DNA of 41,414 nt, taken from assembly GCF_000765235.1 (NCBI RefSeq), contig NZ_JPJG01000061.1, positions 1 through 41,414 of the forward strand, given 5' to 3'. Below the pieces are notes generated by a model that was given only the letters and a program-made list of their open reading frames with translations, was not told the DNA's origin and made no database searches. Positions within the stretch are counted from its first letter, which is position 1, and each line of letters opens with the position of its first letter. Below are positions 14,483 to 23,269 of this stretch, piece after piece. The position numbers were made by a program, and so were the translations under genes. The stretch comes from Oscillibacter sp. ER4. Lineage in GTDB: Bacteria > Bacillota > Clostridia > Oscillospirales > Oscillospiraceae.

Positions 14483-17400
14483 ATGAAAAGACGAAATCGC
14501 GAAGAAGCGTACGCTTCTTCCACGAGGAGAACTCCTCGTGGAAAGAGGCTCCTGTCGTGGCTGCTGAGCATCGTGATGCTGCTCTCGCTGCTGCCGGGTA
14601 TGGAGCTTCATGCCCACGCCTTTTGGGACGACTACGACCAAGGCTTCCAATGTCCTATCTGCGACCACTACCACTGGGCTGAGAATATGTGCGACTGCCT
14701 GTTCTGCACCATTGACTGCAACTACGAGTGTTGGGTTGAAACCCATTGCAACGACTGCGGTCTGTGCCTGGGCGACACGCCCTACTGGTGCGAGGAGTGC
14801 TTCAAGTGCGAGGAGTGCATGGAGGAAAAGCACTGCTCCACCTGCGCCAAGTGCTACATCGGCGAGGATGACCAGCTGTGCGGCAACTGCTATAAGGGCC
14901 CCTGCTGCTCCATAACCATCTGCGACTCCTGCGGCTTCTGTGACGACTGCGCAAACGATGACAGCGACCCGATGCACTGCTCGCTGTGCAACAACTGCTT
15001 CGGCACAGTGGACGAGTGCGTGGACGACGATGATACCGGCGTCATCCACTGCGTCGATTGCCACACGGCCTGCGAGCAGTGTGAGGAATGCCTGCTGAAC
15101 CAGGAGTCCTGCGAGGAGTGCGGCCTGTGCCTAGAGTGCTGCAGGGATAACTCCGATGCCGGCGGCTGCCCGGACGGCGAGACCTGCGTGGAAAGCGCCG
15201 AGTGGGACGAGCACATCTGCCCGGGCTGCGACGGTTGGGTCACGGATAAGGAGGACGAGGACGAGTTCTGCGAAATCTGTGAGCTGTGCAGGGAGTGCTG
15301 CGAGGGCAACTCCGACTGCTCCGAGGGGATGTGCGCAATGGATACGGACTACGCGGATCACTTCTGCGAGGACTGCGGCCTGTGCTTCCACGACAGCGAT
15401 CCCTGCGAGGACGGCTGCGATCAGCGCTGCAAGGACTGCTGCCGGGACGCCGTGAGCGCTATGGGCTGCGATCATGACGAATGGTGCTTCAGCGACTCTG
15501 ATTTTGAGAATCATCTGAAAGAGAAGCATTCCGGCGCTGAGCATACGCACATCGCTTCCTCGTCCTGGTCAGCCGACGGAACGCAGCACTGGCATCCCTG
15601 CCGCTATTACGACGGTGAAAAGCTGGCTGCTGCCGGCCATGAGTTTGACGCCAAGGGCGTGTGCAAGGTCTGCGGCTACATCAGCGGCAGCGCCATCGTC
15701 ATCACCCGCCAGCCCAAGAGCGTCAAGTGCAAGACCTCTATCTACGTCGATTATGACGAAGAGCCGGAAAACGGCCTGCTGTACAGCGAAAATAACTGGG
15801 TCACCTTCTCCGTCTCGGCAAAGAGCCTGAAGGGCGACGAGCTGACCTATCAGTGGTATCAGAAGTATAATGCGAATCCCGCGATGGCGCCCTACAAGCT
15901 GCCGGATGATGTGTATTATTATGAGGGCGTGAAAACCCCCACGCTGAAATTGTCGGTTCCCGCCGAGTCCTGCCAGGATGACTACTCCTACTTCTGCGTC
16001 ATCGGCAGAAAGGGCGACCCCACGGACACCGTGAAAACGGCGGAGGCAAAGCTGACGGCCACCCATGCCTACAGCTATCAGCAGGCGGGTGTGCCTGTGC
16101 CCACCGACGACAGCGAGAGAACGCCGAAATACAATGTCACTTGGGTCGATAAGAATGGGGTTACCCATAACGGTGTCGTGGGCGGCGACCCAAAGTGCGA
16201 CGGCCACAAGCTCCCGTGCCTGTTTGAAGCAGGCGAATACGGAGCGCACTATATGACCACCGGCTCCAAGGAGCGCATCTTCCCGCATAAGTTTAAGTAT
16301 GACAGAAGTTATGACGCGGTGGGCGGCGGCAGGGTTGACATGCTCGTCTGCACCGTCTGCGAATATGAAGTTCCTGTGAAGAGCCATGTCCATGAGTACG
16401 GCTGGAACTGGGACTGCACCGGCTTCGGCAGTATCTATGAGTATACCTTCAACATCGGCGGCTCGACCAAAACGGTGGAGCAGCTCATCCTTGAGTCCGG
16501 CTATGCCCACCCCGAAAAGTGCAAGGTTCCCGGCTGCGAGGAGTTCATCATGGTTCCCCACAGCTGGGGCCGCTGGAATGTGGTCAAAAACCCCGATAAT
16601 GCGGGCGGCAAAGGCGGCATGGAGGCTGAATGCAGCGTCTGCGAGTACAAAGAGACGAAAAAAACTGACGGCGATTGGACAAAGGACACCGCCCTTGTGA
16701 CGGTGAAAAACGGCCGGGCAACCCGTATGATCGTCAAGCCCGGCGACAAGATCAGGCTATATCCCGAGGAGAGAACCGGTCAGAAGGCCATCGGCTGGAA
16801 GGTGGAGTATCTCCGCGAATACAATGAGTATGACATCATCGGCGGTATGGGATTGCCTGTTCATAAAAAATGGAATGCCAACGAGGCGAAGTCCCTGTTC
16901 AAGCTGGTAACCAACGGCTCCGCGCTCGAGTGGGGCTGCACGATCCCGGCGTTCAGAACCATGGGCGCACCCGGCGGCGGCCAATTCTTCTTTGAGCCGG
17001 TCTATGCTGCCTGTGACCACAGCGGCGGCACCACGGTGCTCAACGCAAAGCCGCAGGTCTGCGACCGCAAGGGCTACACCGGCGACACCGCCTGCGCGGA
17101 CTGCGGCCATATCATCAGTGCCGGTTCGGATATTTACCCGCCCGCAAACGCCGGTCATACCGGCCCGCTGCAGCCGCTGTACTACTACGGCACGACCAAC
17201 TCGGCCACCACGGACAAGACCCAGTCGGGCAAGCGCTATAACGCCAGCACGGGCGACTGCAAACACCGCGCCTATGAGGGCGACTACCGCTGCACGGCCT
17301 GCAGCGGCACCGTAAAGGGCAAGACGGGAGAGTTCCGTCATAGCGGCCCCTTTGAGTGGCGCGATAAAAGAGCGGCAACCTGCACCGGGAAGGGTTATTC

Positions 17401-19957
17401 CGGCAACCAGTATTGCGTAAAGTGCGACAAGATCGTGCAGAAGGGCGCCTCTACCCCGTCCCTCCACGAAATTGCCGGCAACTACCAGCTGATCCATGCG
17501 GTGAAGCCTACCTGCACCGCCGCGGGTTACAGCGGCGACTATAAGTGCACGGGCGACTGCGGACAGATCTTCCGCTACGGACATGTCCTCAATAAGCTCG
17601 GCCATGACTGGGATAGCGGAAAAATCGCAACGCAGGGCAAGAGCGACGGCATTCTCTACACCTGCCGGCGCGTCGGCTGCGGCGAGACGAAGTTCGTCAA
17701 GGGCGCAACACTTCCCAAGTATGTCGGCGCCGTCAAGCTGACGGTCACCGCGCCAGCGCTGGGCGAAGAACCGAAGACAGAGGTGACTTCTGACAACGGT
17801 ACAGAGAGCCACTTCTCCGTGCAGAGCGTCAGCTGGAATCCTGCGGATACTGCTTTTGCGCCTTACGTCAAGTATACCGTCAGCGTCGCGCTGAAAGCGG
17901 CGGACGGCTATACCTTCGCAGGAAATTCCTGCAAGATCAACGGCGAGAATGCGGCCTTGAAGATTGATTCGACCGATAAGACCACCGCGACGGCAGTGTA
18001 CACCTTTGCCGCCCTGTCTGATGCAGAGGCAGAAAAGTATCAGCTGGTTCTCTGGCATTGCAGCGCATGGTACATGGACGGCGATGTCAAGGTGGAATCC
18101 GTGGAAGAGGACTTCTATGTTCCTGCCGGCGCGACCGTCCATCTGGTGGCAGACAGCAGCTTTCAGGAAGATGGCTTCTGCCGCTGGGTGCGCGTGGACG
18201 ATACAGACGATACCACGCTGATTCTCAATTCCCGCAGCCTGACCGATGCAACGCTGGTCATGCCGGCAGAGTACCGCGAGGTCGGCCCTGAGAACCATGA
18301 GTTTATTCCTACACAGAATGCCTGCAAGGATACAGAGAATCCTGCCGCGCTGCTGCGTCCCGCAACCTGTACGGATAAGGGCGTCTACTATCTCTCCTGC
18401 TATCACACGGGCTGCTATGCGGTCGATCACAGCCAGACCTTTACGACTCCCGCGCCGGGGCACGATTTTGGCGGCGCGTGGCTGATGGACAAGAGCGATC
18501 ACTGGCAGCTCTGCCAGCGGTGCTTCGCTGAAATGAGCGCGCATGCTGCGCATGACTATGATCCTAAGAGCGAGACACCGAACACCTGCACCTGCGGCTA
18601 CCAGCGGCCGGAAGCGGGTGCAGAAGCCTGCGAACATGAACATACGAAGCTGGTCAACGTGAAGGCTCCCACCTGCCTGGATAAGGGATACACCGGCGAT
18701 ACGGTCTGCACGGACTGCGGTGTGTTGGTTAAGCCCGGAACGATCATCGATGCTGCCGGCCATCAGTTTGGCGGGGAGTATGAGGAGTATACGAAGGATC
18801 CGGAGCACTATCACGGCAAGCAGTGCACCAACCCCGGCTGCGACCTCTGGTATGCATTGGAACTCCACGATTTCCGCCAGCCGACCGTGTTGTCTAAGCC
18901 GGAGTGCTATCAATGCGGCTACCAGAAAGTGGGCGGCGAGATCGTGCGCTATCTCGTGACGTTCTTCTCCGACGGGGAGCTCTGGTACGAGCAGCAAACG
19001 GTCGAAGGCGGCGTGCTGAGCGATGTACCCAAAGCACCGCCGAAGAGCGGCTACCACTTCCTCGGCTGGTATCTGGAGGACGGCACAGAGGTCACAACGA
19101 GCACAGTGTTCGGCAGTGACGCCACCGCCACGGCAAAGTGGAAGAAGATCCACAGCACCGGCACCGCTGTTAGCGCCACCACCTATCCCATCACCGTGAT
19201 GGACAGCAAGAACGGCGATGTGACCGCGAGCCACAAGTCCGCCTCCAAGGGCACCACCGTCACCCTGACGGTCGATCCCGACAAGGGCTATGTGCTGGAT
19301 ACCCTCACCGTTCTGGACGGCAAGGACAAGGAGATCAAGCTGACTGAGAAGAACGGCAAGTTCACCTTCACCATGCCCGCCAGCAAGGTTACCGTGGAGG
19401 CCGCGTTCAAGGCTTCTGCCCCCACCGGCAAGAATCCCTTCATCGACGTGCCCGCAGGCTCCTACTATGAGGACGCCGTGATCTGGGCCGTGGACAAGGG
19501 CATCACCACCGGTACCTGCGCCACCACCTTCAATCCCAACGGCATCTGCACCCGCGCACAGGCCGTCACCTTCCTGTGGCGCGCTGCCGGGAGCCCCGCC
19601 ACCAAGTCCGCAGTCATGCCCTTTACCGATGTGAAGGCTGGCAGCTACTACTATGACGCGGTGCTGTGGGCCGTGGAGACCGGCATCACCAAGGGCACCA
19701 GCGACACCATGTTCAGCCCCGACGCCACCTGCTCCCGCGCGCAGATCGTCACCTTCCTGTGGCGTGCCAACGGCAGCCCAACTGCCAGCGGCAATTCTGC
19801 CTTCACCGATGTGGCCTCTGACGCTTACTATGCGGCGGCGGTCACCTGGGCGGAGAAGAACGGCGTCACCGGCGGTATCGGCGGCGGCCTGTTCGGCTCC
19901 AACAACAACTGCACGAGAGCCCAGATCGTCACCTTTATCTATCGCAGCGTGAAGTAA
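14483..19957 (+). CDS. Giant cysteine-rich SLH-anchored surface protein
   Basis: An 1824-residue exported protein, start ATG 14483 with AAGGAGG 10 bases upstream. Signal peptide about 1-47 (KRLLSWLLSIVMLLSLLPGM). Residues about 56-342 form an acidic domain with about 60 cysteines (CNDCGLCLGD, CEECGLCLECCRDNSD, CEICELCRECCEGNSD). Then come a HTH...HWHPC..CKVCG module (about 350-400), an Ig-like region (about 405-535), several GYxGDxxCxxC repeats (between about 860 and 1400), an InlB B-repeat (about 1490-1560), a divergent repeat (about 1565-1640) and three SLH domains (about 1651-1824). SLH repeats hold it on the wall. The Cys pattern suggests metal or disulfide knots outside the cell; the function is unknown. 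Confidence 0.88.
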   Translation: MKRRNREEAYASSTRRTPRGKRLLSWLLSIVMLLSLLPGMELHAHAFWDDYDQGFQCPICDHYHWAENMCDCLFCTIDCNYECWVETHCNDCGLCLGDTPYWCEECFKCEECMEEKHCSTCAKCYIGEDDQLCGNCYKGPCCSITICDSCGFCDDCANDDSDPMHCSLCNNCFGTVDECVDDDDTGVIHCVDCHTACEQCEECLLNQESCEECGLCLECCRDNSDAGGCPDGETCVESAEWDEHICPGCDGWVTDKEDEDEFCEICELCRECCEGNSDCSEGMCAMDTDYADHFCEDCGLCFHDSDPCEDGCDQRCKDCCRDAVSAMGCDHDEWCFSDSDFENHLKEKHSGAEHTHIASSSWSADGTQHWHPCRYYDGEKLAAAGHEFDAKGVCKVCGYISGSAIVITRQPKSVKCKTSIYVDYDEEPENGLLYSENNWVTFSVSAKSLKGDELTYQWYQKYNANPAMAPYKLPDDVYYYEGVKTPTLKLSVPAESCQDDYSYFCVIGRKGDPTDTVKTAEAKLTATHAYSYQQAGVPVPTDDSERTPKYNVTWVDKNGVTHNGVVGGDPKCDGHKLPCLFEAGEYGAHYMTTGSKERIFPHKFKYDRSYDAVGGGRVDMLVCTVCEYEVPVKSHVHEYGWNWDCTGFGSIYEYTFNIGGSTKTVEQLILESGYAHPEKCKVPGCEEFIMVPHSWGRWNVVKNPDNAGGKGGMEAECSVCEYKETKKTDGDWTKDTALVTVKNGRATRMIVKPGDKIRLYPEERTGQKAIGWKVEYLREYNEYDIIGGMGLPVHKKWNANEAKSLFKLVTNGSALEWGCTIPAFRTMGAPGGGQFFFEPVYAACDHSGGTTVLNAKPQVCDRKGYTGDTACADCGHIISAGSDIYPPANAGHTGPLQPLYYYGTTNSATTDKTQSGKRYNASTGDCKHRAYEGDYRCTACSGTVKGKTGEFRHSGPFEWRDKRAATCTGKGYSGNQYCVKCDKIVQKGASTPSLHEIAGNYQLIHAVKPTCTAAGYSGDYKCTGDCGQIFRYGHVLNKLGHDWDSGKIATQGKSDGILYTCRRVGCGETKFVKGATLPKYVGAVKLTVTAPALGEEPKTEVTSDNGTESHFSVQSVSWNPADTAFAPYVKYTVSVALKAADGYTFAGNSCKINGENAALKIDSTDKTTATAVYTFAALSDAEAEKYQLVLWHCSAWYMDGDVKVESVEEDFYVPAGATVHLVADSSFQEDGFCRWVRVDDTDDTTLILNSRSLTDATLVMPAEYREVGPENHEFIPTQNACKDTENPAALLRPATCTDKGVYYLSCYHTGCYAVDHSQTFTTPAPGHDFGGAWLMDKSDHWQLCQRCFAEMSAHAAHDYDPKSETPNTCTCGYQRPEAGAEACEHEHTKLVNVKAPTCLDKGYTGDTVCTDCGVLVKPGTIIDAAGHQFGGEYEEYTKDPEHYHGKQCTNPGCDLWYALELHDFRQPTVLSKPECYQCGYQKVGGEIVRYLVTFFSDGELWYEQQTVEGGVLSDVPKAPPKSGYHFLGWYLEDGTEVTTSTVFGSDATATAKWKKIHSTGTAVSATTYPITVMDSKNGDVTASHKSASKGTTVTLTVDPDKGYVLDTLTVLDGKDKEIKLTEKNGKFTFTMPASKVTVEAAFKASAPTGKNPFIDVPAGSYYEDAVIWAVDKGITTGTCATTFNPNGICTRAQAVTFLWRAAGSPATKSAVMPFTDVKAGSYYYDAVLWAVETGITKGTSDTMFSPDATCSRAQIVTFLWRANGSPTASGNSAFTDVASDAYYAAAVTWAEKNGVTGGIGGGLFGSNNNCTRAQIVTFIYRSVK
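14501..14541. repeat. Two adjacent palindromes at the start of the giant gene
   Basis: GAAGAAGCGTACGCTTCTTC (14501-14520) is a perfect palindrome. It is followed by CCACGAGGAG-AA-CTCCTCGTGG (14520-14541). They encode residues 7-20 between MKRRNR and the KRLLSW of the signal peptide, so the RNA would fold just after the start codon. It may be a small palindromic insertion or a translation control. Confidence 0.7.
19178..19954 (+). repeat. SLH/InlB-repeat module, copy 2
   Basis: Partner of 10230-11003. The two encode the same YPITVM... repeat and three SLH domains. DNA identity rises towards the 3' end, where GGCGGTATCGGCGGCGGCCT and its flanks are the same in both. Confidence 0.8.
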
Positions 19958-19969
19958 GCTTCATCAAAA

Positions 19970-19998
19970 GATGGAGGACGGAAAAACCGTCCTCCATC
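19970..19998 (+). terminator. Terminator of the giant surface-protein gene
   Basis: A 12-bp stem GATGGAGGACGG / CCGTCCTCCATC with loop AAAAA, then TTTTCC, 12 bases after the stop. It is the second copy of the hairpin at 14211-14237, with pairing kept despite base changes. Confidence 0.88.
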
Positions 19999-20110
19999 TT
20001 TTCCTTATTGAAAATATCCAACAGGTATCGTTTTCTTTTGTGCGTTCCGTCTATGACTGAGTCCTGTTTTTGCGGGTTTTGCCCCAAAACAGGACTTGGG
20101 CCTATATTTT
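19971..20110 (+). repeat. Structured intergenic repeat, copy 2
   Basis: Aligns to 14211-14350 at a fixed offset of 5,760 bases. A 31-base core around TGCGTTCCGTCTATGACTGA is unchanged, as is the GTCCTGTTTT / AAAACAGGAC stem (20061-20070, 20086-20095). Here it precedes a zinc-ribbon/SLH operon, so both copies lie between a terminator and a surface-protein transcription unit. Confidence 0.75.
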
Positions 20111-20185
20111 TTTCCTGCGAAAACTGGTAGAGATAGAGTCAACAGAGCCGCAATCGGGAGAACTGCCGGAGAGGAGGGACTACAC

Positions 20186-20611
20186 ATGAAGCAGGTCATA
20201 AAGGAGGCGATGGGAGACTGCTCTACCATAGGGGATTTTCGCTTTCTCCTTCGCTGTCAGGAGTGCGGCAGAACATGGCACAGCAGCCCCGTCCGCTTTT
20301 CCAAGGCCGGCACGAGGCCGGAGACAGAGGGGATGCGTGCGGTGTTCCGGACGCTCTACGAGCGGGAACGGGCGGCTGCCCGGGAAAAGGCCGCGGCGGA
20401 GGCCTCAGAGATCTTCAGCCAATGTCCTGTCTGCGGCAAACTGGTGTGCGACCACTGCTTCCTGATTTGCGAGGATCTGGATCTATGCACTGCCTGCGCG
20501 GAAGCATTGCAGGTGCGCGGCGATGTTGTGGCAGGAGAAGCCTCCTCCCCGCGGGAGTTCCCTGCCGAATCAGCCGGAAGAATTTCAACAGAAGGAGATG
20601 GAATGACATGA
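20186..20611 (+). CDS. Zinc-ribbon protein coupled to SLH protein 3
   Basis: A 141-residue cytoplasmic protein. Cys pairs are CQEC (near residue 25), CPVC, CDHC and CTAC; a helical, Arg/Glu-rich part (RTLYERERAAAREKAAAE) lies between the first and the rest. The N-terminal part (IGDFRFLLRCQECGRTWHSS) looks like a rubredoxin-type knuckle pair. I chose ATG 20186 because GGAGGG lies upstream; the frame is open from 20096. The stop overlaps the start of the SLH gene as ATGA, like the coupled zinc-ribbon genes at 7693-8390. It is not a homologue of those by simple reading, but the gene arrangement is the same. Confidence 0.7.
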   Translation: MKQVIKEAMGDCSTIGDFRFLLRCQECGRTWHSSPVRFSKAGTRPETEGMRAVFRTLYERERAAAREKAAAEASEIFSQCPVCGKLVCDHCFLICEDLDLCTACAEALQVRGDVVAGEASSPREFPAESAGRISTEGDGMT

Positions 20612-22692
20612 GAAAACGGAAAAACACTGGGAGGCTCCTGAGCATCCTGCTCTGTCTTGTGATGGTGCTGGGAACGCTCCCCATCACAGCCCAGGCGGAG
20701 GAGTTGGGCAAGGTGCCGGGCAGTTCCGACACAAACACGTATGAAAAAGCAGACATCAAAGTGGAGATTTCGGTCGTGAAACATGTCCAGCAAACCGGCA
20801 CGGAAACACCTCCCGCTGAGACCTTTGAATTTGAAGTGGAGGACACGGCTCGGGATGAGAAGCATCCCCTTTCCTACTACGGTATTGGTGTAGAGGAATT
20901 GAAGCTGTCCACGAACGATGGGGTCGGCGATGTGGAGAAAACGTTCTCTTTCAAAGTCTCGTGGACAAATGATTATGCCGACTATCACTGGGATGCCGTC
21001 CCCAAGTCCGGCACGAATACGGTCGCCTGGTACAGCAAGACCTTCCTGCTCAGGGAGAAGAATGACGGCAAGCCTGGATGGAACTATTCTAATAAGGAAT
21101 ATGCGCTGACCTTCTGGTATGACATTGAAGATCGCACAATGCAACTAAATATCCATGATCCCGGAAATGATGCGTATTACCCAAAAGCGGAGTTTACCAA
21201 CACCTACAACGGCACGCGCTATGAGCTCCCCTTCACCAAGACGGTGAAGCTGGGCGGCAACACCGCTCCCGGCCGGGAGACCTTCGAGCTGGAGATCTTC
21301 GGTGTCGGCGTCAGATACATGGAGGAACACGCGAAGGACCTCTACACCGCTGTTGTCACCACCAACGGCGCGGGCGATTACGATGGCGCACTGGTCATCT
21401 CCGGCCCGGCGGATCAGGTGCGTGATCTGGTCTGCGAGGGCTTCTATGTCAGGGAAAAGAACGCCGGAGCCGCCAACTGGACGTATGACGACGCGGTATG
21501 GCACATCCTGCGGGAGCGAACCGATGCGGAGGGCGACTATATCATCGTAGATACAGATGCGCCGCTGGTCAATAATCTGCCTGCTGATACGCAGCCGGAG
21601 ACGGAAGCGAACGAACATCGCCTTGTCATCCACGCTACGACGTGGGAGGAAAGCGACAACGGTGGCCGTTATGCGGATTCCGAGGCGCTGGCGGATAAGA
21701 TGACCTTCACTAACACCTATACCCGCAGCACCAGCGGCGGCGGTGGCGGATCCACCGGCGCGGCCATCACAGCCAACAAGACCGACGCTCAGGGCAAGGC
21801 CCTTGCCGGGGCCACCTTCGTGCTGGAGGACAGCCGGGGCCGGGAGGCCTATCAGGCCACCTCCAACACCAGCGGCACTGTGCGCTTTACGGATGTTTCC
21901 AGCGGTACCTATACTCTGCTGGAAAAGAAAGCCCCGGAGGGCTATGTGCTCTCCAATGAAACCTACACCCTCACCGTCAGCGGTTCCCGCGTCACGATGA
22001 ACGGCAAGGCCTATTCTCCCGTGACCTTCGTCAACCGCAAGGCCGCGGAGTTGAACCGCACCGACCACTTCGCCTTCCTGGTGGGCTATACCGACGGCAC
22101 CTTCGGGCCGGAGCGCAACATGACCCGCGCCGAAGTGACCACCATGTTCGCCCGCCTGCTCACCGAGCAGATCGAGGCGGATAAGACCTATTCCAACACC
22201 TTTTCTGATGTGCCGAAGGGCTGCTGGGCGGCCAACTACATCGGCTATATGCAGCAGTTCGGCATCATCACCGGCTATTCGGACGGCAGCTTCCGCCCCG
22301 ACGCCCCTGTGACCCGTGCCGAGTTCGCCGCCATTGCCAGCCGCTTTGAAAAGCTGACCGAGGGCAGCAAGAGCTTCACCGATGTGCCGGATACCTACTG
22401 GGCAGCCAGGTACATCAACTTCGCGGCCACCCGCGGCTGGGTCACCGGTTATTCCGATGGGACCTTCAAGCCGGAGAACACCATCACCCGCGCCGAGGTG
22501 GCGGCGGTCACCTGCCGCCTGCTGGAACGCAGCGCGGATCAGAGCTATATCCGCAGCCATCTCAAAGAGCTTCGCACTTTCTCGGACGTGACTGAGAGCC
22601 ACTGGGCATACTGGTACGCCATGGAAGCCGCCAACGGCCATGACTACACCAAGTCCGGCGGCAGCGAGAACTGGAACCGCACCTATCGGTAA
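20608..22692 (+). CDS. SLH-anchored pilin-like surface protein 3
   Basis: A 694-residue exported protein. Signal peptide 1-31 (cut after AQA). Two Spy0128/FctA-like pilin domains are suggested by VEISVVKHVQQTG...FEFEV...FTNTYNG and by ELPFTKTVKLGG...FELEIFGVG...FTNTYTR. A SpaA/Cna-B-type domain spans about 388-480 (ITANKTDAQGKALAGATF..EKKAPEGYVLSNETY..FVNRKA). SLH domains run from about 483 to 650, with an aromatic tail after them. Such pilin folds are normally sortase-linked; here SLH domains replace LPxTG. Pilin-type isopeptide bonds (Lys-Asn with Glu) are possible, but I cannot place them. Start ATG 20608 lies in the ATGA overlap. Confidence 0.83.
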   Translation: MRKRKNTGRLLSILLCLVMVLGTLPITAQAEELGKVPGSSDTNTYEKADIKVEISVVKHVQQTGTETPPAETFEFEVEDTARDEKHPLSYYGIGVEELKLSTNDGVGDVEKTFSFKVSWTNDYADYHWDAVPKSGTNTVAWYSKTFLLREKNDGKPGWNYSNKEYALTFWYDIEDRTMQLNIHDPGNDAYYPKAEFTNTYNGTRYELPFTKTVKLGGNTAPGRETFELEIFGVGVRYMEEHAKDLYTAVVTTNGAGDYDGALVISGPADQVRDLVCEGFYVREKNAGAANWTYDDAVWHILRERTDAEGDYIIVDTDAPLVNNLPADTQPETEANEHRLVIHATTWEESDNGGRYADSEALADKMTFTNTYTRSTSGGGGGSTGAAITANKTDAQGKALAGATFVLEDSRGREAYQATSNTSGTVRFTDVSSGTYTLLEKKAPEGYVLSNETYTLTVSGSRVTMNGKAYSPVTFVNRKAAELNRTDHFAFLVGYTDGTFGPERNMTRAEVTTMFARLLTEQIEADKTYSNTFSDVPKGCWAANYIGYMQQFGIITGYSDGSFRPDAPVTRAEFAAIASRFEKLTEGSKSFTDVPDTYWAARYINFAATRGWVTGYSDGTFKPENTITRAEVAAVTCRLLERSADQSYIRSHLKELRTFSDVTESHWAYWYAMEAANGHDYTKSGGSENWNRTYR

Positions 22693-22705
22693 CGGATCAC
22701 CGGGT

Positions 22706-22730
22706 CCCCCGGCCCCAAACGGGTCGGGGG
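22706..22730 (+). terminator. Terminator after SLH protein 3
   Basis: A 10-bp stem CCCCCGGCCC / GGGTCGGGGG (one G-T pair) with loop CAAAC, followed by ATACTCTTTCC, 14 bases after the stop. Confidence 0.7.
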
Positions 22731-22779
22731 ATACTCTTTCCGCAAAGCAAACGCAAATTATGGGAGAAAGGAACGTATC

Positions 22780-23265
22780 ATGCAAGTAACACTCACCCAT
22801 CTGCCGGATACGGCGGCGGAATTTGAGGCGTTGTCCCGCCGCACGCCGGAGGAGGTCTGCGCATGCTTCCTGTGCGCATTGAACCTATACATAAAGGACA
22901 AGGACGCGGGTGTGGCCGCCATGGACCTGCTGCGCGGGCCGCGTCCCATGACGCCTTATGACGCTCAATTTCTGCGGGACCGCCTGCGGGGCAAGGAGTA
23001 TCTGCCCCTGGCCTACTTTGAGGGCGCAGCGCCGGAAAACAGCTATACCCCTGCGCAGCCCTATGTGCTGAACGTCCTGCCGGATCCCCGCCCCCAGGAC
23101 ATGGAGCCGGGCTATCTCCGGCTGTTTCTCAGGACGGCAGGCGCGGATTCTCCCCGTCCCATCAAGCTGCGGCAGAAGCCCTCTACCGGGGAATGGTTTT
23201 TGTGGGAGTATTCCAGCCCCTTGAGCGGCATCCGCATCCCCGCCGCGCAGGACCCGTGGGCATGA
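22780..23265 (+). CDS. DUF6935-like cytoplasmic protein
   Basis: A 161-residue soluble protein. It reads like a Clostridial family I know as DUF6935: a helical first half (MDLLRGPRPMTPYDAQFLRD), then YTPAQPYVLNVLPDP, GYLRLFLRTAGADSPRPIKL, and the C-terminal EYSSPLSGIRIPAAQDPWA. The family has no known reaction; members often sit beside SPFH and zinc-ribbon genes, as here. The ribosome site GAAAGGAA lies before ATG 22780. It opens the one-direction cluster that runs to 33,756. The stop is 4 bases before the lipoprotein start at 23270. The family name is from memory and should be taken as probable. Confidence 0.7.
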   Translation: MQVTLTHLPDTAAEFEALSRRTPEEVCACFLCALNLYIKDKDAGVAAMDLLRGPRPMTPYDAQFLRDRLRGKEYLPLAYFEGAAPENSYTPAQPYVLNVLPDPRPQDMEPGYLRLFLRTAGADSPRPIKLRQKPSTGEWFLWEYSSPLSGIRIPAAQDPWA

Positions 23266-23269
23266 CGCG

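Noticed and set aside
14640-15520. CRISPR or tandem DNA repeat, because of the repeated TGC codons
   Set aside because: The repeats are at protein level (Cys codons) with irregular spacing; there are no equal DNA repeats with spacers. No CRISPR array, tRNA or rRNA gene was seen in the window.
16757-19234. An 825-codon open frame on the minus strand opposite the giant surface gene
   Set aside because: The plus-strand gene has a signal peptide, repeats and SLH domains. The minus frame has low-complexity Ala/Arg/Val protein, typical of the shadow of a GC-rich gene.
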